Source: Paracoccus aerius (GTDB taxonomy: Bacteria; Pseudomonadota; Alphaproteobacteria; Rhodobacterales; Rhodobacteraceae). Taken from it: DNA of 64,000 nt. The position numbers and the translations under genes were made by a program. The stretch's first letter is position 1. The number at the start of each line of letters is the position of its first letter. The notes under the pieces are model-generated. The model was not told the origin of the DNA and did not search any database. It saw only the letters and a program-made list of their open reading frames with translations. Positions 35,633-45,581 of the stretch are shown in pieces. Where the stretch lies: contig NZ_BNCL01000005.1 of assembly GCF_014656455.1 (NCBI RefSeq), positions 180,654 through 244,653 of the forward strand. The letters are read 5' to 3'.

Positions 35633-36462
35633 CGCCCGCAGCGGTCCAGCCAGGCGTTGATCGCATCCAGCGATTCCGGCTCGTCCAGCCAGGGCACATG
35701 GGCGCGGCCCGGAACCTCGGCAAAGATCGTGTCGGGGCGGCGGCGCAGCATCTCGGCGGCAACCGTAGCAGACAGCAGGTCGGAACTGGCCCCCCGGATC
35801 AGTGCGACGGGCAGTCCCGCAGTCGCATCCCACAGCGGCCACAGATCCGGCGCAGCGCCCTCGAAGGCTGCCAGGAACGCCTCGCGCAGGGCAGGGTCAT
35901 ATTTGATCCGCAGCCCCTCCGGCGTTTCGTCGTAATGCTGCTGCGCATCCGCCAGCCAACGGCCATCGGGGACATTTGTGAAGCCGGGCATGGCCGCAGG
36001 CAGCCGTTCCGCCAGCGCCTCATGCGTCCGCGCCGCCGGGTTGCGCCCGACATAGTCGAAGATCCGCTCCAGCCCCGCGCGCTCGATCACCGGGCCGACA
36101 TCGTTCAGGCACAGCCCCAGCAGCCGGTCATGCGCCACGGCGGCCAGCAGCATCCCGATCAGCCCGCCGCGAGACGTGCCCAGGATCGCGGCCCTGTCCA
36201 CCCCCAGGTGATCCAGCAGCGCCAGCGCATCCTTGCCTTCCTGCGGGACAGTATAGGTCGCTGAGCCGGTGAATGCCGACTGCCCGCGTCCGCGATAGTC
36301 CATCCGGATCAGCCGCACGCCCGACAGATGCGGAGCGACGTAATCGAAATCGCCCATGTTCCGCGTCAGCCCGGCCAGGCACAGGACCGGCAGCCCCTCA
36401 CCCTGGTCAGAATAGGCCAGCCGCGCCCCGTCATCTGCGGTGAAGAACATCGCTTGGCCCAT
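35629..36462 (-). CDS. alpha/beta hydrolase
   Basis: A 277-residue alpha/beta-fold hydrolase: nucleophile elbow GTSRGG (Ser near residue 101), the oxyanion-region GLTRN and MDYRGRGQS, and a C-terminal His in GRAHVPWLDEP. An Asp in GASSDLLSA could complete the triad. No specific substrate can be named. It converges with the PAP2 gene, overlapping by four bases, and lies 57 bp downstream of fabI, separated by a terminator. Start 36462 (MGQAMFF) or 36450 (MFF) are both plausible. Confidence 0.85.
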   Translation of the reverse strand: MGQAMFFTADDGARLAYSDQGEGLPVLCLAGLTRNMGDFDYVAPHLSGVRLIRMDYRGRGQSAFTGSATYTVPQEGKDALALLDHLGVDRAAILGTSRGGLIGMLLAAVAHDRLLGLCLNDVGPVIERAGLERIFDYVGRNPAARTHEALAERLPAAMPGFTNVPDGRWLADAQQHYDETPEGLRIKYDPALREAFLAAFEGAAPDLWPLWDATAGLPVALIRGASSDLLSATVAAEMLRRRPDTIFAEVPGRAHVPWLDEPESLDAINAWLDRCGR

Positions 36463-36470
36463 CTTCCGTG

Positions 36471-36512
36471 CGGAAATATCCTCGGGGGGTGCGGGGGCGA
36501 AGCACCCCCGCG
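36471..36512 (-). terminator. GC-rich terminator cassette after fabI (copy 2)
   Basis: On the minus strand GGGGGTGC (36509-36502), a 9-base loop, then GCACCCCC (36492-36485), followed by CGAGGATATTTCCG. It begins seven bases past the fabI stop and precedes the hydrolase start. It shares the GGGGG-hairpin plus GATATTT layout with the copies after purF and lrp. Confidence 0.65.
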
Positions 36513-36518
36513 GCGGCA

Positions 36519-37307
36519 TCACAGGTTCTCGCTCTGCGGCATTCCCAGGACGTGATAGCCGCCATCGACCAGCACGATCTCGCCCGTGGTGCAGGCGCCC
36601 CAATCCGACAGCATCCAGACCGCAGTGCCGCCGATCGCGTCGAGCGTGGCGTTCTTGCGCAGGGGGGCATTGGCCTCGGTGTGGCGGAAGGTCTTGCGCG
36701 CCCCGCCAATGGCAGCGCCCGCCAGGGTCTTCATCGGGCCCGGGCTGATCGCGTTCACGCGGATGCCGTCCGGGCCAAGGTCGTTGGCCAGATAGCGCAC
36801 CGTCGATTCCAGCGCGGCCTTGGCAACCCCCATCACGTTGTAGAAGGGCGTCACCCGGTTCGACCCGCCATAGGTCAGCGTGATCAGCGACCCGCCCGCC
36901 GACATCAGGGGATGGGCGCGCCGCGCGACCTCGATCAGGGAATAGCAGGAAATCTCAAGGCTGTGCTTGAAGTTCGCGCGGCTGGTGTTCATGAACCGGC
37001 CGGTCAACTCGTTCTTGTTGGAGAAAGCGATGGCATGGACCACGAAGTCCAGGCTGCCCCAGCGTTCCGTGATCGCCCCGAAGGCCGCGTCCAGCGAGGC
37101 ATCGTCGGTCACGTCCACGTCCAGCAGGAAATCCGACCCGACCGAAGCCGCCAGGGGCTGCACGCGCTTGCCGAAAGCCTCTCCCTGATAGGAAAAGGCA
37201 AGTTCCGCCCCCTGGTCCGCCACCGCCTTTGCGATGCCCCAGGCGATGGAATGGTCGTTGGCGACCCCCATCACAAGCCCGCGCTTGCCTTGAAGAAGAT
37301 CGCCCAT
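36519..37307 (-). CDS. fabI: enoyl-[acyl-carrier-protein] reductase (NADH)
   Basis: A 262-residue FabI: GLVMGVANDHSIAWGIAKAV binds NADH, VVHAIAFSNKNEL is the conserved middle part, and the catalytic Tyr and Lys are in YNVMGVAKAALE. It carries out the last reduction of the fatty acid elongation cycle and is the usual target of triclosan-like inhibitors. It is third in fabA-fabB-fabI, eleven bases after fabB. Confidence 0.96.
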   Translation of the reverse strand: MGDLLQGKRGLVMGVANDHSIAWGIAKAVADQGAELAFSYQGEAFGKRVQPLAASVGSDFLLDVDVTDDASLDAAFGAITERWGSLDFVVHAIAFSNKNELTGRFMNTSRANFKHSLEISCYSLIEVARRAHPLMSAGGSLITLTYGGSNRVTPFYNVMGVAKAALESTVRYLANDLGPDGIRVNAISPGPMKTLAGAAIGGARKTFRHTEANAPLRKNATLDAIGGTAVWMLSDWGACTTGEIVLVDGGYHVLGMPQSENL

Positions 37308-37318
37308 ACTGTCCCCGC

Positions 37319-38548
37319 TTACTCCAGGTATTTCGACATCAGCAGGGTGGCGTTCGTTCCCCCGAACCCGAAGCTGTTCGACAGCACGGAATCAAGACCG
37401 GCATTGTCCACCCGGCTTGTCGCAATCTCGCCCGGCTGGATTTCGGGGTCTAGGGTGGTCACGTTTGCAGATGCTGCAATGAAGTCATTTTGCAACATCA
37501 ACAGGCTGTAGATCGCCTCGTGCACACCGGTTGCGCCCAGCGAATGGCCGGTCAGCGACTTCGTGGAACTGATTGGCGGGGTGTTTCCCTCGCCCCAGAT
37601 GCGGCGTACGGCCTTGACCTCGCCCACGTCGCCCACGGGGGTCGAGGTGCCATGGGCGTTGATATAGCTGACCTTGCGGCCTTCGGGCAGGGTGTCCAGG
37701 GCAAGCCGCATCGACCGCTCGCCGCCTTCGCCGGACGGGGCGACCATGTCATAGCCGTCGCTGGTCGCGCCATAGCCGGTCACCTCGGCATAGATCTTGG
37801 CGCCGCGCGCCTTGGCGTGCTCCAGTTCCTCCAGCACGACGACGCCGCCGCCGCCTGCGATGACGAACCCGTCGCGGGTCGCGTCATAGGGCCGGGACGC
37901 GGTTTCAGGCGTGTCGTTGTATTTCGACGACATGGCGCCCATCGCGTCGAACAGGCAGGACAGCGTCCAGTCCAGTTCCTCGCCGCCGCCCGCAAAGACG
38001 ATGTCCTGCTTGCCCAGTTGGATCTGTTCGACCCCGTTGCCGATGCAGTGGGCCGAGGTCGAACAGGCCGAGGTGATGGAATAGTTCACGCCCTTGATCT
38101 TGAAGGGCGTGGCAAGCGTCGCCGAGTTGGTGGACGACATGCAGCGCGTCACCATGAACGGCCCCATGCGCTTGGGGCTGCCCTTTTCGATGACGGTCTG
38201 GTGCGCCAGGAAGAAGTTGCTGGTGGACGGCCCGCCCGATCCCATGATCAGCCCGGTGCGAGGGTTGGACACGTCGCCTTCCTCAAGCCCGGAATCCTTG
38301 ATCGCCTGTTCCATGGCCAGGAAGTTGTAGGCCGCGCCCGGACCCATGAAGCGCAGGTTGCGCTTGTCGATGTGATCCTCCAGCACGATCTGGGGCATCC
38401 CGTGGACCTGGCTGCGGAACCCGTGTTCGGCATATTCGGGCGCGAAGACGATGCCCGACCGGCCCGCCTTCAGGCTTTCCGTCACCTCGTCGGCATTGTT
38501 GCCGATGGGCGAGACGATACCAAGGCCGGTGATGACGACGCGTCGCAT
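37319..38548 (-). CDS. fabB: beta-ketoacyl-ACP synthase I
   Basis: A 409-residue condensing enzyme: active-site Cys in [10 protein letters not shown], His in [11 protein letters not shown] and in TGHSLGATG, and the C-terminal [11 protein letters not shown]. The FabB assignment (rather than FabF) is supported by linkage to fabA, the pairing that makes unsaturated fatty acids anaerobically. Confidence 0.95.
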   Translation of the reverse strand: MRRVVITGLGIVSPIGNNADEVTESLKAGRSGIVFAPEYAEHGFRSQVHGMPQIVLEDHIDKRNLRFMGPGAAYNFLAMEQAIKDSGLEEGDVSNPRTGLIMGSGGPSTSNFFLAHQTVIEKGSPKRMGPFMVTRCMSSTNSATLATPFKIKGVNYSITSACSTSAHCIGNGVEQIQLGKQDIVFAGGGEELDWTLSCLFDAMGAMSSKYNDTPETASRPYDATRDGFVIAGGGGVVVLEELEHAKARGAKIYAEVTGYGATSDGYDMVAPSGEGGERSMRLALDTLPEGRKVSYINAHGTSTPVGDVGEVKAVRRIWGEGNTPPISSTKSLTGHSLGATGVHEAIYSLLMLQNDFIAASANVTTLDPEIQPGEIATSRVDNAGLDSVLSNSFGFGGTNATLLMSKYLE

Positions 38549-38584
38549 GGGCCTTCCTCCTTGCTTATGTTCAGTGGGCCGCCG

Positions 38585-39094
38585 TCAGTTGGACGACAGC
38601 GCGACCTTCATGTCCTTGACCTGGTAGATGGTCTCGCCATCCGCCTCGACGCGGCCGTCGGCCACGCCCATCGTCAGGCGCCGCGTCTGCACGGCCTTCG
38701 TGAAATCGACGTGATAGCGCAGCAGCTTGCGGTCGGGGCGGACCATGCCGGTCAGCTTGACCTCGCCCACGCCCAGGGCATAGCCGCGCCCCTGCCAGCC
38801 GCGCCAGCCCAGGTTGAAGCCGGTCAACTGCCAAAGCCCGTCCAGGCCAAGGCAGCCGGGCATGATCGGGTTGCCCGGGAAATGGCAGGCGAAGAACCAC
38901 AGGTCGGGGGTGATGTCGAATTCGGCCACCACATGGCCCTTGCCATGTTCCCCGCCGTCTTCGGAAATGTCGGTGATGCGGTCCATCATCAGCATGGGCG
39001 GTTCGGGCAGTTGCGCGTTGCCGGGGCCGAACAACTCGCCCCGGGCGCAGGCCAGCAGGTCGTCGCGGTCGAAGCTGGTCTTGTCCATCGCCAT
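38585..39094 (-). CDS. fabA: 3-hydroxydecanoyl-ACP dehydratase/isomerase
   Basis: A 169-residue Fab[19 protein letters not shown], active-site His in [19 protein letters not shown] and the Asp/Glu helix DGLWQLTGF. It dehydrates and isomerises the C10 intermediate, the branch point for unsaturated fatty acids. It is the first gene of fabA-fabB-fabI, divergent from gshB; the 158 bp between them hold both promoters. Confidence 0.95.
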   Translation of the reverse strand: MAMDKTSFDRDDLLACARGELFGPGNAQLPEPPMLMMDRITDISEDGGEHGKGHVVAEFDITPDLWFFACHFPGNPIMPGCLGLDGLWQLTGFNLGWRGWQGRGYALGVGEVKLTGMVRPDRKLLRYHVDFTKAVQTRRLTMGVADGRVEADGETIYQVKDMKVALSSN

Positions 39095-39252
39095 GCAGTC
39101 TTGCCTTTCTTGCAGGCCATCGGCCAGCTTTCACAAAATCGACGCCCGTCTATCACTTGGGGTAACGCGCGTGCAAGTCAATGCAGCGGCGGCTTGCATC
39201 CCGCAAATGGCCGGGCGACAAGCGTCCCTGTGCCGCCCCCAAGGAGGATGTG

Positions 39253-40200
39253 ATGAGCCTGTATGTCGCCCTGCAGATGGACCCGATCGAACATGTCTCG
39301 ATCACAGGGGACAGCACCTTCCGCATCGGGCTGGAGGCCGAGGCCCGCGGCCATCGGCTGTTCCAATACACCGTCGATCAGCTGCGCTATGACGAGGGCC
39401 GGGTGATCGCGCGCGGCCGCCCCGTGACCCTGCGCCGCGAGCAGGGCAACCACGTCACCTTCGGCGACTGGGCCGAGGTGGACCTGTCCGACTTCGACGT
39501 GGTCTGGCTGCGCCAGGATCCGCCCTTTGACATGGCCTATGTCACCTCGACGCATCTGCTGGACCGGGTGCATCCGGGGACGCTGGTGGTGAACGATCCC
39601 TTCTGGGTCAGGAACTGCCCGGAAAAGCTGATGGTGCTGGATTTCCCCGACCTGACGCCGCCCACCATGATCGCCCGCGATCCTGCCGCGATCCGGCGCT
39701 TCCGCGACCGGCACGGCGACATCATCGTGAAGCCGCTTTACGGCAATGGCGGGGCAGGGGTCTTCCACCTGGACCCCGAGGACCGCAACCTGTCGGCGCT
39801 GCTGGAACTGTTCGCGGGCATCAACCGCGAGCCGATGATCGCGCAGAAATACATCCATGCCGTGAGCCAGGGCGACAAGCGCATCATCCTGGTGGACGGC
39901 GAACTCGTCGGCGCGATCAACCGCGTCCCCCAGACGGGCGAGGCCCGGTCGAACATGCATGTCGGCGGCCGCGCCGAAAAGATCGGCCTGACCGAGCGGG
40001 AATACGAGATCTGCAAGCGGATCGGACCGGTCCTGCGCGAAAAAGGCCTGATCTTCACCGGCATCGACGTGATCGACGGCTGGCTGACGGAAATCAACGT
40101 GACCTCGCCTACGGGGATCCAGGAACTGGAACGCTTCGACGGGATCAACGCGGCGGAGAAGATTTGGGAGGCGATTGAGCGGCGGGTGCCTGCGCGCTGA
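39253..40200 (+). CDS. gshB: glutathione synthetase
   Basis: A 315-residue ATP-grasp ligase joining gamma-glutamylcysteine and glycine. Family features: [22 protein letters not shown] (in part), [26 protein letters not shown] and the C-terminal [15 protein letters not shown] ending ([14 protein letters not shown]). The start at 39253 is set by AAGGAGG at 39241-39247. Confidence 0.96.
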   Translation: MSLYVALQMDPIEHVSITGDSTFRIGLEAEARGHRLFQYTVDQLRYDEGRVIARGRPVTLRREQGNHVTFGDWAEVDLSDFDVVWLRQDPPFDMAYVTSTHLLDRVHPGTLVVNDPFWVRNCPEKLMVLDFPDLTPPTMIARDPAAIRRFRDRHGDIIVKPLYGNGGAGVFHLDPEDRNLSALLELFAGINREPMIAQKYIHAVSQGDKRIILVDGELVGAINRVPQTGEARSNMHVGGRAEKIGLTEREYEICKRIGPVLREKGLIFTGIDVIDGWLTEINVTSPTGIQELERFDGINAAEKIWEAIERRVPAR

Positions 40201-40214
40201 TCCTCACCTTGGCC

Positions 40215-40251
40215 TAAATTTCCCGGGGGTGCGGGGGCTGGCCCCCCGGCC
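40215..40251 (-). terminator. GC-rich terminator cassette after lrp (copy 3)
   Basis: On the minus strand GCCGGGGGGCCAGCCCCC, then GCACCCCCGGGAAATTTAGG. It begins one to two bases after the lrp stop and ends before the convergent gshB stop. The layout is that of copies 1 and 2, though the T-run is weaker. Confidence 0.6.
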
Positions 40252-40252
40252 T

Positions 40253-40753
40253 TTACCCCGCCTCCCTTACCCTCTCCTCCACCACCTCGAACGGCACCCC
40301 CGGCTGATCCTTCGCCGCCCGGATCACCAGCGAGGTCTTGACGCTGGCCACGTTCGGCGCCGCTGTCAGCGACTGCGTCAGGAACCGCTGGAAGCTGGAC
40401 AGATCAGGCGAGACGCATTTCAGGATGAAGTCGATCTCTCCGTTCAGCATGTGGCATTCCCGGACCAGGGGCCAGCCCTGCACCAGGGCCTCGAAGGCCG
40501 ACAGGTCGCGTTCGGACTGGCTGGCAAGGCGCACCATGGCAAAGACCTGCACCTCGAATCCCAGTTCGCGCGCGTCGATGTCGGCGTGATATCCGCGGAT
40601 GAAGCCGGTTTCCTCAAGCGCGCGGACGCGGCGCAGGCAGGGGGGCGCGGAGATACCCACCCGGCGGGCCAGTTCGACATTGGTCATCCGGCCGTCAGCC
40701 TGAAGTTCGGCCAGGATCTTGCGGTCGATGTCATCCAGTTTCGCGCCGGCCAT
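40253..40753 (-). CDS. Lrp/AsnC family transcriptional regulator
   Basis: A 166-residue regulator: winged-helix domain [19 protein letters not shown] with the [24 protein letters not shown], then an effector-binding RAM domain. It is divergent from trxB with 145 bp between, a linkage common in alphaproteobacteria. It probably regulates itself and perhaps the neighbour; the effector, likely an amino acid, is unknown. Confidence 0.92.
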   Translation of the reverse strand: MAGAKLDDIDRKILAELQADGRMTNVELARRVGISAPPCLRRVRALEETGFIRGYHADIDARELGFEVQVFAMVRLASQSERDLSAFEALVQGWPLVRECHMLNGEIDFILKCVSPDLSSFQRFLTQSLTAAPNVASVKTSLVIRAAKDQPGVPFEVVEERVREAG

Positions 40754-40898
40754 GCTGCTCTTTCTTGATCGGGTCTTTGGCGTTTCCGGAAACTACAATG
40801 CAGGCACACTGCGCGCAATATTCTTTCTGCGCGCGTCCCGCGTTGCGATTTCCGGGCGGAAGCACTACCTCATGCACAAACACCGGATGGGACGCAAG

Positions 40899-41894
40899 AT
40901 GACCGAACGCACGCATGTGAAACTTCTGATCGTGGGGTCCGGCCCCGCGGGCTATACCGCCGCCGTCTATGCCGCGCGGGCCATGCTGAACCCGATGCTG
41001 ATCCAGGGGATGCAGCCCGGCGGACAACTGACCATCACGACCGAGGTCGAGAACTGGCCCGGAGAGACCGAGATTCAGGGCCCCGAGCTGATGGTCAAGA
41101 TGGAGGAGCATGCCCGCGCCATGGGCACCGACATCGTGATCGACATGGTGACCTCGCTTGACCTGCAGCGCCGCCCCTTTACCGCCACCTGCGACAGCGG
41201 CCGCGTTGTCACGGCCGACGCGGTGATCCTGGCCACCGGAGCCCAGGCCCGCTGGCTGGGCCTGCCCTCCGAGGAAAAGTTCAAGGGCTTCGGCGTTTCC
41301 GCCTGCGCCACCTGCGACGGCTTCTTCTATCGCAACCGCGAGGTTCTGGTGATCGGCGGCGGCAACACCGCGGTGGAAGAAGCGCTGTTCCTGACCAAGT
41401 TCGCGAGCAAGGTGACGCTGGTCCACCGCCGCGACAGCCTGCGGGCCGAGAAGATCCTGCAACAGCGCCTGTTCAAGAACCCCAAGGTCGAGGTGATCTG
41501 GAACCACGCGCTGACCGAGGTCCAAGGCACCGATACCCCGGCAGGCGTGACCGGCGCGGTCCTGACCTCGACGGTGGACGGCAGCACGCGCACGGTTCCG
41601 GCAGACGGCGTTTTCGTGGCGATCGGCCATGCGCCCGCCAGCGAACTGGTCAAGGACCAGCTCGAGCTGCACAACGGCGGCTATGTGAAGGTCGAACCGG
41701 GCAGTACCCGCACCTCGATCCCCGGCGTCTTCGCGGCGGGCGACCTGACCGACCATGTCTATCGCCAGGCGGTGACAAGCGCGGGCATGGGCTGCATGGC
41801 GGCACTGGATGCCGAGAACTGGCTGGCCGAACATGACGACGCGGGCGAGCCCGATCCCGACCATGCTTGGCGCGAAGACGAAATGGCCGAATGA
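40899..41894 (+). CDS. trxB: thioredoxin-disulfide reductase
   Basis: A 331-residue flavoprotein: FAD motif [18 protein letters not shown], redox-active CATC in [12 protein letters not shown] (about residues 141-144), NADPH motif [14 protein letters not shown], and the C-terminal [21 protein letters not shown]. It reduces thioredoxin with NADPH. The start at 40899 ([10 protein letters not shown]) matches homologues; ATGs at 40872 and 40887 are in frame. Confidence 0.95.
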   Translation: MTERTHVKLLIVGSGPAGYTAAVYAARAMLNPMLIQGMQPGGQLTITTEVENWPGETEIQGPELMVKMEEHARAMGTDIVIDMVTSLDLQRRPFTATCDSGRVVTADAVILATGAQARWLGLPSEEKFKGFGVSACATCDGFFYRNREVLVIGGGNTAVEEALFLTKFASKVTLVHRRDSLRAEKILQQRLFKNPKVEVIWNHALTEVQGTDTPAGVTGAVLTSTVDGSTRTVPADGVFVAIGHAPASELVKDQLELHNGGYVKVEPGSTRTSIPGVFAAGDLTDHVYRQAVTSAGMGCMAALDAENWLAEHDDAGEPDPDHAWREDEMAE

Positions 41895-41897
41895 ACG

Positions 41898-41930
41898 AAA
41901 AAGGGGCGCGGTGATCCGCGCCCCTTTCTG
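41898..41930. terminator. bidirectional terminator between trxB and the sugar ABC operon
   Basis: Perfect 12-bp stem AAAGGGGCGCGG/CCGCGCCCCTTT (41900-41911 with 41916-41927) and TGAT loop, with T-rich flank on the plus side and A-rich flank giving T's on the minus side. It lies between convergent genes. Confidence 0.9.
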
Positions 41931-41944
41931 CTTTTCCGGCGTCC

Positions 41945-42892
41945 TTACTGTTCCAGGACAAAGGGGCCGGTGTAGTTGTCCACGTTGTCGGCGGTGATCA
42001 GCAGGCAGTCGAACAGTTGCTTTTCCGTATCCACGCCAGTCGTGCCGTTCTTGATGAAGTTGTCGGCCTGGCGGACGGCTTCCTCGGCGAAGACGGCGAC
42101 GGGCTGCAGGACGGTGTATTGCAACTCGCCAGCCTTCACGGCCTCGACCGCGTCGGGGGATCCGTCGAAGCCGCCGACCTTGACCTGTTCCAGCTTGCCG
42201 GCTTCCTTCAGCGCGGCGATGGCGCCCAGTGCCATTTCATCGTTGCCCGAGATCACGCCGATGATGTCGGGATTGGCCTGCAGCAGCGACTGCATCTTCT
42301 GATAGCCCTGGGTGCGGTCCCAGTTGGCGACTTCCTGGCCGACCTTCACCAAGTCGGGATACTGGGTCAGCACGGTCTCGAAGCCGTTGGACCGGGTCTG
42401 GGCGTTGTTGTCTGACGGCGCGCCGAACAGCTCGACATAGTTGCCCGCATCGCCCACGGCCTCGACCCAGGCCTGCGCGCCAAGGGCCGCGCCCTGCGCG
42501 TTGTTAGACACCAACTGCGCCTTGGCCAGACCTTCCTGGTTGATCTCGGCATTGACCAGGAAGACGGGGATGCCCGCGTCAACGGCCTTCTGCACCGCGC
42601 CCACGGACCCGTCGGCATTGGCCGGGTCCAGGATCAGCGCGACCGACTGGTTGGTGATCGCGGTATCGACCAGGGTGCTTTCGGTGTTGGTGTCGCCCCG
42701 GTGCGCGGCCACGTTGGCGGTGTAGCCCAGTTCCTCGGCGGTCTTCTTGGCGACCTCGCCTTCCGTGAACCAATAGGGGTTCGCGGGGTCGTTGACGATG
42801 ATGGTGATCAGCCCCTCGGCCGAGGCGGCGCCTGCCATCATCGGCATGGCGACGGCGGCGGCAAGCAGCGCGCGGCGGGTCATGGTGAACAT
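41945..42892 (-). CDS. sugar ABC transporter substrate-binding protein (EryG-like)
   Basis: A 315-residue periplasmic binding protein of the RbsB type: signal peptide MFTMTRRALLAAAVAMPMMAGAASA, then LITIIVNDPANPYWFTEGEVAKK, NAEINQEG and ISGNDEMALGAIAALKEAG. Position divergent from eryA and partners below suggest a tetritol or polyol ligand, as for EryG in rhizobia. It is the last gene of DUF2291-ATPase-permease-SBP. Confidence 0.85.
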   Translation of the reverse strand: MFTMTRRALLAAAVAMPMMAGAASAEGLITIIVNDPANPYWFTEGEVAKKTAEELGYTANVAAHRGDTNTESTLVDTAITNQSVALILDPANADGSVGAVQKAVDAGIPVFLVNAEINQEGLAKAQLVSNNAQGAALGAQAWVEAVGDAGNYVELFGAPSDNNAQTRSNGFETVLTQYPDLVKVGQEVANWDRTQGYQKMQSLLQANPDIIGVISGNDEMALGAIAALKEAGKLEQVKVGGFDGSPDAVEAVKAGELQYTVLQPVAVFAEEAVRQADNFIKNGTTGVDTEKQLFDCLLITADNVDNYTGPFVLEQ

Positions 42893-42980
42893 TACTCTCT
42901 CTCCCCTTTGGGTTGTTACACTGCCGGAAGGCAGGCTTTCCGCCCGGCGTCCCGCGCCGGACGGCGAAGGTCGTGGGCCG

Positions 42981-44012
42981 TCAGGACTTGCGCCCGCCGC
43001 GCCCGTATTGGATCGAGTTCATCAGCACGGCCAGCACGATCACGGCGCCGGTGAAGACCGTCTGCCAGTATGAACTGACGCCGATGATGACCAGGCCCGC
43101 CGACAGGAAGCCGATCACGAAGGCGCCCAGCATCGTGCCGCGCACGCCGCCGCGCCCGCCGGTCAGCGCCGCGCCGCCGATCACCACAGCCGCAATGGCG
43201 GTAAGTTCATAGGTGGTCCCCGCCGTCGGCCCCGCCGATGTCAGCTGCGAGGCCAACACAAGCCCCGCCACCGCCGACAGCGCCCCCGAGATGGTGTAGA
43301 CCGTGATCTTGACCAGCCGCACCGGCACGCCCGACAGTTCCGCCGCGCGTTCGTTCCCGCCCGAGGCATACAGCCAGCGTCCGAAGGCCGAACGCGACAG
43401 CATCAGCCCCGCCAGCACCGCCACCACGGCCAGCACGATCACGCTGATGGGGATGCCCCACAGCCGGTTGAAGCCCAGCCAGTTGAAGCCGGTATTGCCC
43501 AGGGCTTCCTGGCCGCGCAGGTTGTTGTAAGTCAGCCCGTTCGTCATCAGAAGCGCGACCCCGCGCGCCACATACATCACGCCCAGCGTGGCTACGAAGG
43601 GTGGCACCTTGAAGAAGGCCACCAGAACGCCGTTCAGCGCGCCGACCGCGGCGCCGATGGCGATGGTCAGCACGACCACTGCCCAGACCGGCGGGTAAAG
43701 GATCACCCCCGCCCATTCCAGCGTGACGCCCTGCATCATCGCGCCCGCGCAGACCCCGCAAAGCGCGAGGATGGATCCGACCGACAGGTCGATCCCGCCG
43801 TTCAGGATCACCAGCAGCATCCCCACCGACAGGATGCCATAGATCGCCACCTGCGACGACATGATCAGGAAGTTCGACACCGTGAAATAGTTCGGCGACA
43901 GGAAGGAAAAGACCGCGATGATCGCGATCAGGGCGAAAAAGGCGCGGCCTTCCAGCAGCAGGCGGCCGATGCTGAAGCCGTCCTGTTTGGGCGCGGTGGT
44001 GGTGGCAGACAT
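42981..44012 (-). CDS. sugar ABC transporter permease (EryF-like)
   Basis: A 343-residue RbsC-type permease with about ten membrane segments and the family stretches VLNGGIDLSVGSILAL-like (VILNGGIDLSVGSILA) and TAIAAVVIGGAALTGGRGGVRGT (in parts). It probably imports a polyol with the adjacent ATPase. 88 bases separate it from the binding-protein gene. Confidence 0.88.
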   Translation of the reverse strand: MSATTTAPKQDGFSIGRLLLEGRAFFALIAIIAVFSFLSPNYFTVSNFLIMSSQVAIYGILSVGMLLVILNGGIDLSVGSILALCGVCAGAMMQGVTLEWAGVILYPPVWAVVVLTIAIGAAVGALNGVLVAFFKVPPFVATLGVMYVARGVALLMTNGLTYNNLRGQEALGNTGFNWLGFNRLWGIPISVIVLAVVAVLAGLMLSRSAFGRWLYASGGNERAAELSGVPVRLVKITVYTISGALSAVAGLVLASQLTSAGPTAGTTYELTAIAAVVIGGAALTGGRGGVRGTMLGAFVIGFLSAGLVIIGVSSYWQTVFTGAVIVLAVLMNSIQYGRGGRKS

Positions 44013-44036
44013 AGGTTTTCCTCGCTCAACGGCCCA

Positions 44037-45581
44037 TCAGGCAGCCACGGACTCGCCCGAGGCGGCCATGATCTTTTCCTTGGAAACGGTGGAATCGAAT
44101 TCGGCCGAGATGCGGCCCTTGTGCATGACGATGATCCGATGCGCGATGGACAGGCATTCGCTGACCTCGGATGTGGAATAGATGACGGCAAGGCCCCGGC
44201 GGGCGCCTTCGGCCAGCAGGCGGAAGACCTCGGCCTTGGCGCCGATGTCGATGCCGCGCGAAGGTTCGTCCAGCATGATGACGCGGGGGTTGGTGGCCAG
44301 CATCTTGCCGATCACGACCTTCTGCTGGTTGCCCCCCGACAGCGATCCGATGGGCGCGCCCCCGCCCGAGGTCTTGACCGTGACGCTGCGGATGCTGTCG
44401 TCGACCAGCGTCCGTTCGGCGCGGCTGGACGTGAACAGCCCGCGCGTGAAGTTTCGGATGGAAGCCAGCGAAAGGTTCTGGCCCACGCTCATGGTCTGGA
44501 CCAAGCCGTCGCGCTGGCGATCCTCGGGCACCAGGGCAAGGCCGCGGGCGATGCGTTCGCCGATGGGCAGGTGGGAAATCTCCTGCCCTTCCAGCACGAT
44601 CTCTCCACCCGACGCGCGCAACCGGCCCGCGCAGGTTTCCAGCAGTTCGGTCCGCCCCGCGCCCATCAGGCCATAGATGCAGACGATTTCCCCGGCGCGC
44701 AGGTCCAGCGACAGGTTGCGGACCAGATCCTGCCCGGTCTGGTCGGGCACCGACAGGTTGCGGATTGACAGGGCGACCTGCCCCCTGGCGCTGTCGGGCG
44801 GGCTGCCCAGGTCGTAGTTCTCGCCCACCATGTTGCGCACGATCCATTCCAGGTCGATGTCGGCGCGCGGCGCATAGGCCGTCATGGTCCCGTCGCGCAG
44901 CACCACCGCGTGGTCGGTGATCGTCAGCGCTTCTTCCAGGTGGTGAGAGATATAGACGATGCTGACACCCTTGGCGGTCAGGTCGCGGATGACCTTGAAC
45001 AGCACCTCGACCTCGCTGGCCGAAAGCGCACTGGTCGGTTCGTCCATGATCAGGATGCGGCTGTCCACGGACAGGGCGCGGGCGATCTCCACGATCTGCT
45101 GCTGGCCCAGGCGCAGTTCCTCGACCGGGGTCAGGGGGTCGATCTCCTCCTCCAGCTCCTCCATCAGGATGCGGACCTGGCGTTCCTCCTCGGCGAAATC
45201 GACGCCCATGGGGCCGCGCAACTCGCGGCCCATGAAGATGTTGTCGCGGACCGACAGGTTCGGGGCCAGCGACAGTTCCTGGTGGATGATGGAAATGCCC
45301 CGGTCGCGGGCCTCGTTCGCGTTGGCAAAGCTGACAGGCCGGCCGTCCAGGATGATCTGGCCGGTCGTGGGCTGGATGACGCCTGACAGGATCTTCATCA
45401 GCGTGGACTTGCCCGCGCCGTTCTCGCCGAACAGGGTGGTGACCTGGCCGCGATGGATGTCGAAGTTCACGCCCTTCAGCGCGTGAACGTTGCCATACGA
45501 CTTGGCGACGTTGCGCGCGGCCAGGACCACCTCGCGGGCGTCGGGATTGCCTTCCGTCTGCCGGGTCATCTGCCCGCTCAT
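44037..45581 (-). CDS. sugar ABC transporter ATPase (EryE-like)
   Basis: A 514-residue RbsA-type protein with two tandem ATPase domains. Domain 1: Walker A GENGAGKSTLMKIL, signature LRLGQQQIVEIARAL, Walker B ILIMDEPTSALSA. Domain 2: GLMGAGRTELLE, LSGGNQQKVVIGKML and VIMLDEPSRGIDIG. As is usual in this family, the second P-loop is degenerate. It overlaps the DUF2291 gene by four bases. Confidence 0.9.
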   Translation of the reverse strand: MSGQMTRQTEGNPDAREVVLAARNVAKSYGNVHALKGVNFDIHRGQVTTLFGENGAGKSTLMKILSGVIQPTTGQIILDGRPVSFANANEARDRGISIIHQELSLAPNLSVRDNIFMGRELRGPMGVDFAEEERQVRILMEELEEEIDPLTPVEELRLGQQQIVEIARALSVDSRILIMDEPTSALSASEVEVLFKVIRDLTAKGVSIVYISHHLEEALTITDHAVVLRDGTMTAYAPRADIDLEWIVRNMVGENYDLGSPPDSARGQVALSIRNLSVPDQTGQDLVRNLSLDLRAGEIVCIYGLMGAGRTELLETCAGRLRASGGEIVLEGQEISHLPIGERIARGLALVPEDRQRDGLVQTMSVGQNLSLASIRNFTRGLFTSSRAERTLVDDSIRSVTVKTSGGGAPIGSLSGGNQQKVVIGKMLATNPRVIMLDEPSRGIDIGAKAEVFRLLAEGARRGLAVIYSTSEVSECLSIAHRIIVMHKGRISAEFDSTVSKEKIMAASGESVAA

